From positions 2,478,001-2,542,000 of the forward strand of contig NZ_AP014583.1 in the NCBI RefSeq assembly GCF_000828715.1: DNA of 64,000 bases, read 5' to 3'. The stretch comes from Winogradskyella sp. PG-2. GTDB taxonomy: Bacteria; Bacteroidota; Bacteroidia; Flavobacteriales; Flavobacteriaceae. Shown here piece after piece: positions 59,924 through 64,000 of the stretch. A model generated the notes under the pieces. That model was not told the origin of the DNA. It saw only the letters and a program-made list of their open reading frames with translations, and did no database searches. How positions within the stretch are numbered: the stretch's first letter is position 1; the number at the start of each line of letters is the position of its first letter. A program made the position numbers and the translations under genes.

Positions 59924-62693
59924 TTATTCAAAATATACAAAAGCAGCCCATTTTTCAGGTTCATCTCTGTATTTAATCATCATTTGCTGTTGTGCTTCTT
60001 TAAAAGCTTTGCTAGGACTGTTGTAGATTTTCCAATTGGTATAAAATAGGTTCATAAACTCAGCAGTTTCTGCATCTGAGACAGGCCATAAACTCATAAT
60101 AATGGTTTTTACACCTGCCATTTTAAATGCTCTTTGTAAACCATACACTCCTTCAGATCCGTTAATATCTCCTAACCCAGTTTCACAAGCACTTAATATA
60201 ATAATATCTGTGTTTTTTAAATTGAGGTTAGAGATTTCTAAAGCGGTTAAAATACCATCATCTTCTTCATATGGATTGTTGCCATATTGCCAAGCATAAT
60301 TTGCATTTGAAAAAAGCAAGCCAGATCTTAATAAAGGGTTTTCATAATTTTGATAATTATTTTGCTGATCTAATGTCTCATTTTTTTTTGGTTTTGTAAA
60401 GAAAAATCCATGAGTAGCAATATGTATTACAGAAGGACTATTGCCACTCAATTTTTTAAAAGCAGTTTCAGTGGCATTATACCCAGAAAGTTGTTTAGAG
60501 TTGCCTAATAAGTTATTAATATTCTTTATTTCTAATTCTGTTCCTTTTAAATACGCAAAACCATTTCTATAAATCTCTCTCTTTTGCGTAGAATCCAATA
60601 ATTCTTTTTTTTCTAAATAATTATTGATAAACTTCTTTTTCTGTTTTGTGGAATCTACATTGTAATTATATTTTACACCACCAATTAGTAAAATGTCATT
60701 TAGGTTAGGTTGTTTCTTATTAGTGTTAATGTCTGCGGTATTTCCCATTTGTTTTAAATCATACAATTCTCCAATTAACTTATTATCTTTATTTGGTAAA
60801 GCAGCAAAAGGTATTCTATGCAACAAACCATCAGGAGAAAAATAGATGGTACTGCTACTATCAATATATTTTTCTAAAGGTTTCCAAACCAAATTATAGA
60901 TGCTATCTGCAACGGCTACATCGGTTTTGTTAGATGTAGCGATGGCACCTCTAGTTTTGTATAAATTATTAGGGTTGTTAGATATAGAAAAGTGTTTTTT
61001 GAGTTGTTTTTCTTCAAAAAGATTGACCACTTTTGGGATTTTCCAGTTTTTTTTATAGAGGTACGCGACATACATTGTGCTGTCTGTTAATTGTTTTTTA
61101 TGGAGTTTGAAATGTGTAAATTCTATAGCAATATCATTTTCCTTTAGTTGTGTTTTCTGCCAATCTTTTACATAATTTATTTCTTCTTTAAAATTTGTGG
61201 TGTAAAGTGTAATGATTTCTCTTTCTAGTTCTTCTAAACTGTCTTTTTGTTTTGTAAAGTTGTTTGCACGTTCACTTATTGGTAACTGTAGTTGCGAATT
61301 AATAAAAGTTCTTTTAGATCTAAATTGCAATATTTTATCATTAATACTTTCGTCGTTTAAAGTTTTTAATTGATTTAAAATATTTTTAATTGCATTTAAC
61401 AATAACCCTTTACTGGTGAGAATGTTATTCATGGAATGGATTATTCCCTTATCATATTTGTTATTAGTAGCATAATTAAAGTTTGAAAATTGGTTTAAAT
61501 CATTATCTAAAATATTGACTACAAAATCAGATTTATTCTTTTCTGTTTTAAACATTAAATTATTTGAAATCTTATCATTAATGTATTTATTATAATCAAC
61601 TAATTGTTCAAATAGTTGATTGTATTTGTAGGTTGCATAATATAGTTTAAATGATTGTTTTAGTCTGGGGTAATACTCGCGTGATACATTATAATTTGTT
61701 AGGCTTTCTTTTTCATCTTTTAAAATTTTTGATAACATAGTTAATGATAATTCATAATTTTCATTGGCAAAATACGTGTCACTAATCACTTTATAAAAAT
61801 GAGGGTAAAAAGTTATGATATCTTTTTTTCTATCAAATTCAAATGAATCTATGAGGTTTTCAATTTTTATGACATAATCTAGTGATGATTGTGACTCATT
61901 GAATAACATTAATTCTAATTTGTCAATATGAAGAGAAATAATTTGATACATTTTTGTGTTTAATGTATTTTGAAATACGCTTTTATTTTTGTGTAATAAG
62001 GTTAATTCATTTATATGTTTTTCAATTAATTCGTCAATAACTTTATTAGAAACAAAGATCATTTCGAAATAACTTTGTTCATTTCCAATCGCTTTTTGTA
62101 AAAGAAGAATTCTTTTGAGATATAAAACGGATTCTAAATTATATTCTTTGTAACCATTAGTAGTTTCGCGTAGTAATTCTTCGTAGGTTAATAAAGCATT
62201 TTCATAATCTTCAATCAAAAAATAAGTTTCCCCTAATTTTTTTAGATATTGTAATTTGTATTTGTGATTGATCTCTTTTAATATATTATATATCTGAATT
62301 GTTTTATCATAATTGCCATTTAGAAAATTCAATTTGGCTAATTCTTCTTTAACATTAATTTCTAATTCAGGGTAAGCATCTCTTTTAATTTCTTTATCAA
62401 TCTTAAAAGCAATGTCAAAGGCAGTATTGTAATCTTCTATTTCAGAGTAAATTAATAATAATTCATACTTTCCATTTAATTCACATAATTTTAAATCTTC
62501 ATCTTCTAAATCAAGTTTGCATAATTCTATGGCGTTTTTTTTGAGTTTTAATAGCTTCCTCAAACATTCCCCATTCTAAATATCTATGTGCCATATATGA
62601 TTCCGAACTATAAGCAGAAGTTACTTGTTCTGTTTCTTGAGAAAATCCAAAAAACGGAATGAATAAAACTATTATTATATTTTTCATCATCAT
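59924..62693 (-). CDS. Secreted TPR-CHAT protein (caspase-like), frame broken near the N-terminus
   Basis: The main frame (59924-62563, 879 codons) has tetratricopeptide-like helical repeats over the first ~400 residues (YDKTIQIYNIL, YENALLTYEELL, YELSLTMLSKIL), then a C-terminal CHAT peptidase domain. The catalytic pair is intact: His in VIHIATHGFF (complement of 60410-60412) and Cys in LSACETGLG (complement of 60185-60187). The true N-terminus lies in another frame from about 62693: MMKNIIIVLFIPFFGFSQ, a Sec signal, then a first TPR. One extra base in the 8-T run 62535-62542 joins them, giving ~920 residues. Export to the envelope sets it apart from cytoplasmic TPR-CHAT effectors. Substrate unknown. 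Confidence 0.87.
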
Positions 62694-62830
62694 TAATTTC
62701 TCAAAATAAAACATATTAGCTCTCCTTTATTTTTTATCTGTTTCAAGCTGTTTTTTGAAATTTAAAAGGATAAATTTTTTTAAAGGGATTAAAACTTATA
62801 ATTTAAGAGACCAAGCTGCATTCAAGGTTC

Positions 62831-63903
62831 TAACGCAACAAAAGTTGCTTTTTTTTTGTTGCTACTAAGCTACCTTTTTTAGTTCAGAATCCATAATTTC
62901 TTGGGGTGTTTTAAAGCCTATAATTTTTCTTGGTCTGTTGTTAAGTTTTTCTTGAATTGACATGAGTAATTTTTCATCAATTTGGTTAAAGTCTGTTCCC
63001 TTTGGAAGGTATCTTCTAATGAGTCCGTTTGTGTTTTCATTAGTACCTCTTTCCCATGAAGAATAGGGATGAGCAAAGAAAATTTTCATGCCGGTATTTT
63101 GAGTTATTTTTTCGTGTCTTGCCATTTCTATTCCGTTATCGTATGTCATTGATTTTTTAAATATTTTGTTTAATTGATTAATTTTAAGCGAAAACATTTT
63201 AGCAACTTCATCGGCTTTTTTAGCGTTTAATTTTATAATAATAGTATATCTAGCTTTTCGCTCTACTAGGGTTCCTATAGCACTTTTATGGTTCTTGCCA
63301 ATTATTAAATCTCCTTCCCAATGTCCAATTTCAATTCTGTTTTCAATATGCTTTGGTCTATTGTCTATACTGACTTGGTTGCTAATTTTACTTCCAGTTC
63401 CCCGTCTTTTTTTAGGCGGTCTACGTCTTGTTTTTTACGAACGAGTAGTTTGATAAGCTTTTTGTTTAGACTAGCTTGTGGTTGTGTATAAATGTATCTG
63501 TATATGGATTCATGAGAAATAGACATTATAGGATCGTTCGGATATTCTTCTTTTAGTCTACCCGATATTTGTTCTGGAGTCCAGTCTGATAATAGCCCTC
63601 TGAAAACATAAATTCTAAGTTTTTTATGAACAGATATTTTATCGGTATTTCTTTTGTTTAGGTAGTCGTCTTTAGCATTCCAATTAGCTAATTCAGCGGA
63701 GTATTTATCCTTGTCATTTTGTACCCATTTATTAATTTCCCTAGTGATTGTAGAGCGTGCTCTTTTAAGAGTTTTGGCGATGTAAGCTTTTGACTTATTT
63801 TCATTTAAAAGGGTCTCAATTTGTATTCTTTCTTTGAGGGTAAGTCGTCTGTGTTTTTTTACTTTCATGATAACAAATCTATGATTTTAGATTTGTTGCG
63901 TTA
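62831..63903. mobile_element. IS30-family insertion sequence
   Basis: About 1.07 kb bounded by TAACGCAACAAA (62831-62842) and its complement TTTGTTGCGTTA (63892-63903). Holds a single transposase gene broken by a frameshift. Left end lies about 140 bp upstream of the CHAT gene start. No clear target duplication was identified. Confidence 0.82.
62865..63868 (-). pseudogene. IS30-family transposase, frame broken in a homopolymer
   Basis: Starts at 63868 (MKVKKHRRLTLKERIQIETL) with helix-turn-helix segments (SKAYIAKTLKRARSTITREI). After KLIKLLVRKK the frame is lost; one extra base in the 6-T run 63431-63436 restores TRRRPPKKRRGTGSKISNQV and then IEIGHWEGDLIIG (first Asp), TYDNGIEMARH (second Asp) and GTNENTNGLIRRYLPKG (Glu) to the stop at 62865. 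The restored length of about 334 residues is normal, so the element may be intact in the real genome. Confidence 0.87.
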
Positions 63904-63942
63904 AGTTATTGAATAGAGCCAATACAATTTTTAATTATTGCT

Positions 63943-64000
63943 AACGCCCACTGTGTATGGCGTAGTGAGGCGCGCCTCACGGAAAGCCATTGTTGCGCCT
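63943..64000. repeat. Composite palindromic repeat, copy 7 (cut by window end)
   Basis: AACGCCCACTGTGTATGGCG and the inner palindrome GTGAGGCGCGCCTCAC are present, identical to the majority of copies. The repeat array therefore continues beyond the window. Confidence 0.88.

Overview
This window looks like the chromosome of a marine-type Flavobacteriaceae member (Bacteroidota). It is AT-rich, promoters follow the Bacteroidota TTTG / TAnnTTTG pattern, starts mostly lack Shine-Dalgarno sequences, and the families present (DUF6090, GIN-domain DUF2807, tandem FtsX/MacB permeases, a dead-Nudix NrtR/AraR-type regulator, secreted TPR-CHAT) are typical of that family. Genus cannot be fixed from sequence alone.

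Layout. 1-3.5 kb: trpEGDC operon on the minus strand, preceded by a classical attenuator: an 18-residue leader peptide with three consecutive Trp codons, a candidate antiterminator and a terminator hairpin. 3.6-8.4 kb: an envelope thiol-redox cluster (TlpA-like and redoxin-like proteins, two rhodaneses, DsbD) and a nitroreductase. 8.5-9.6 kb: a frameshifted membrane protein. 9.5-34.6 kb: an NtrB/NtrC-like pair (minus) next to a roughly 22-kb MacAB-TolC-type locus (plus) with one HlyD/MacA adaptor, two ATPases, seven tandem ~800-residue FtsX/MacB permeases, a GIN-domain protein and a TolC-like channel. Two candidate sigma-54 promoters, at 12.4 and 29.3 kb, share the same core and the same pair of upstream palindromes at identical spacing. 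They probably let the adjacent regulator control both halves of the locus.

34.6-42.2 kb: a heavily decayed Kelch/glycoside-hydrolase-like lipoprotein pseudogene, an overlapping operon (msrB, msrA, a glutaredoxin-like gene, an aldo/keto reductase), and a tandem duplicated lipoprotein pair in which one copy has a nonsense codon.

42.5-64 kb: an accessory region built like a cassette array. Short gene modules (esterase; GH3 with its Nudix-type regulator; serine hydrolase; AraC-DUF5367-DUF1772-NmrA; ECF sigma with partner; alpha/beta hydrolase; DUF6090; TPR-CHAT) are separated by nearly identical ~230-bp composite palindromic repeats, all in the same orientation. Variable secondary modules, some carrying terminators, sit beside them. 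An IS3-family element lies inside one repeat with a clean 3-bp duplication, and an IS30-family element lies near the last. No integrase or recombinase for the repeats is visible.

Six disrupted genes include single-base frame breaks that each need one extra base in an A/T homopolymer. This suggests either homopolymer under-calling in the assembly or a strong natural slippage bias. Several nonsense codons are independent of this and mark true pseudogenes or base errors.
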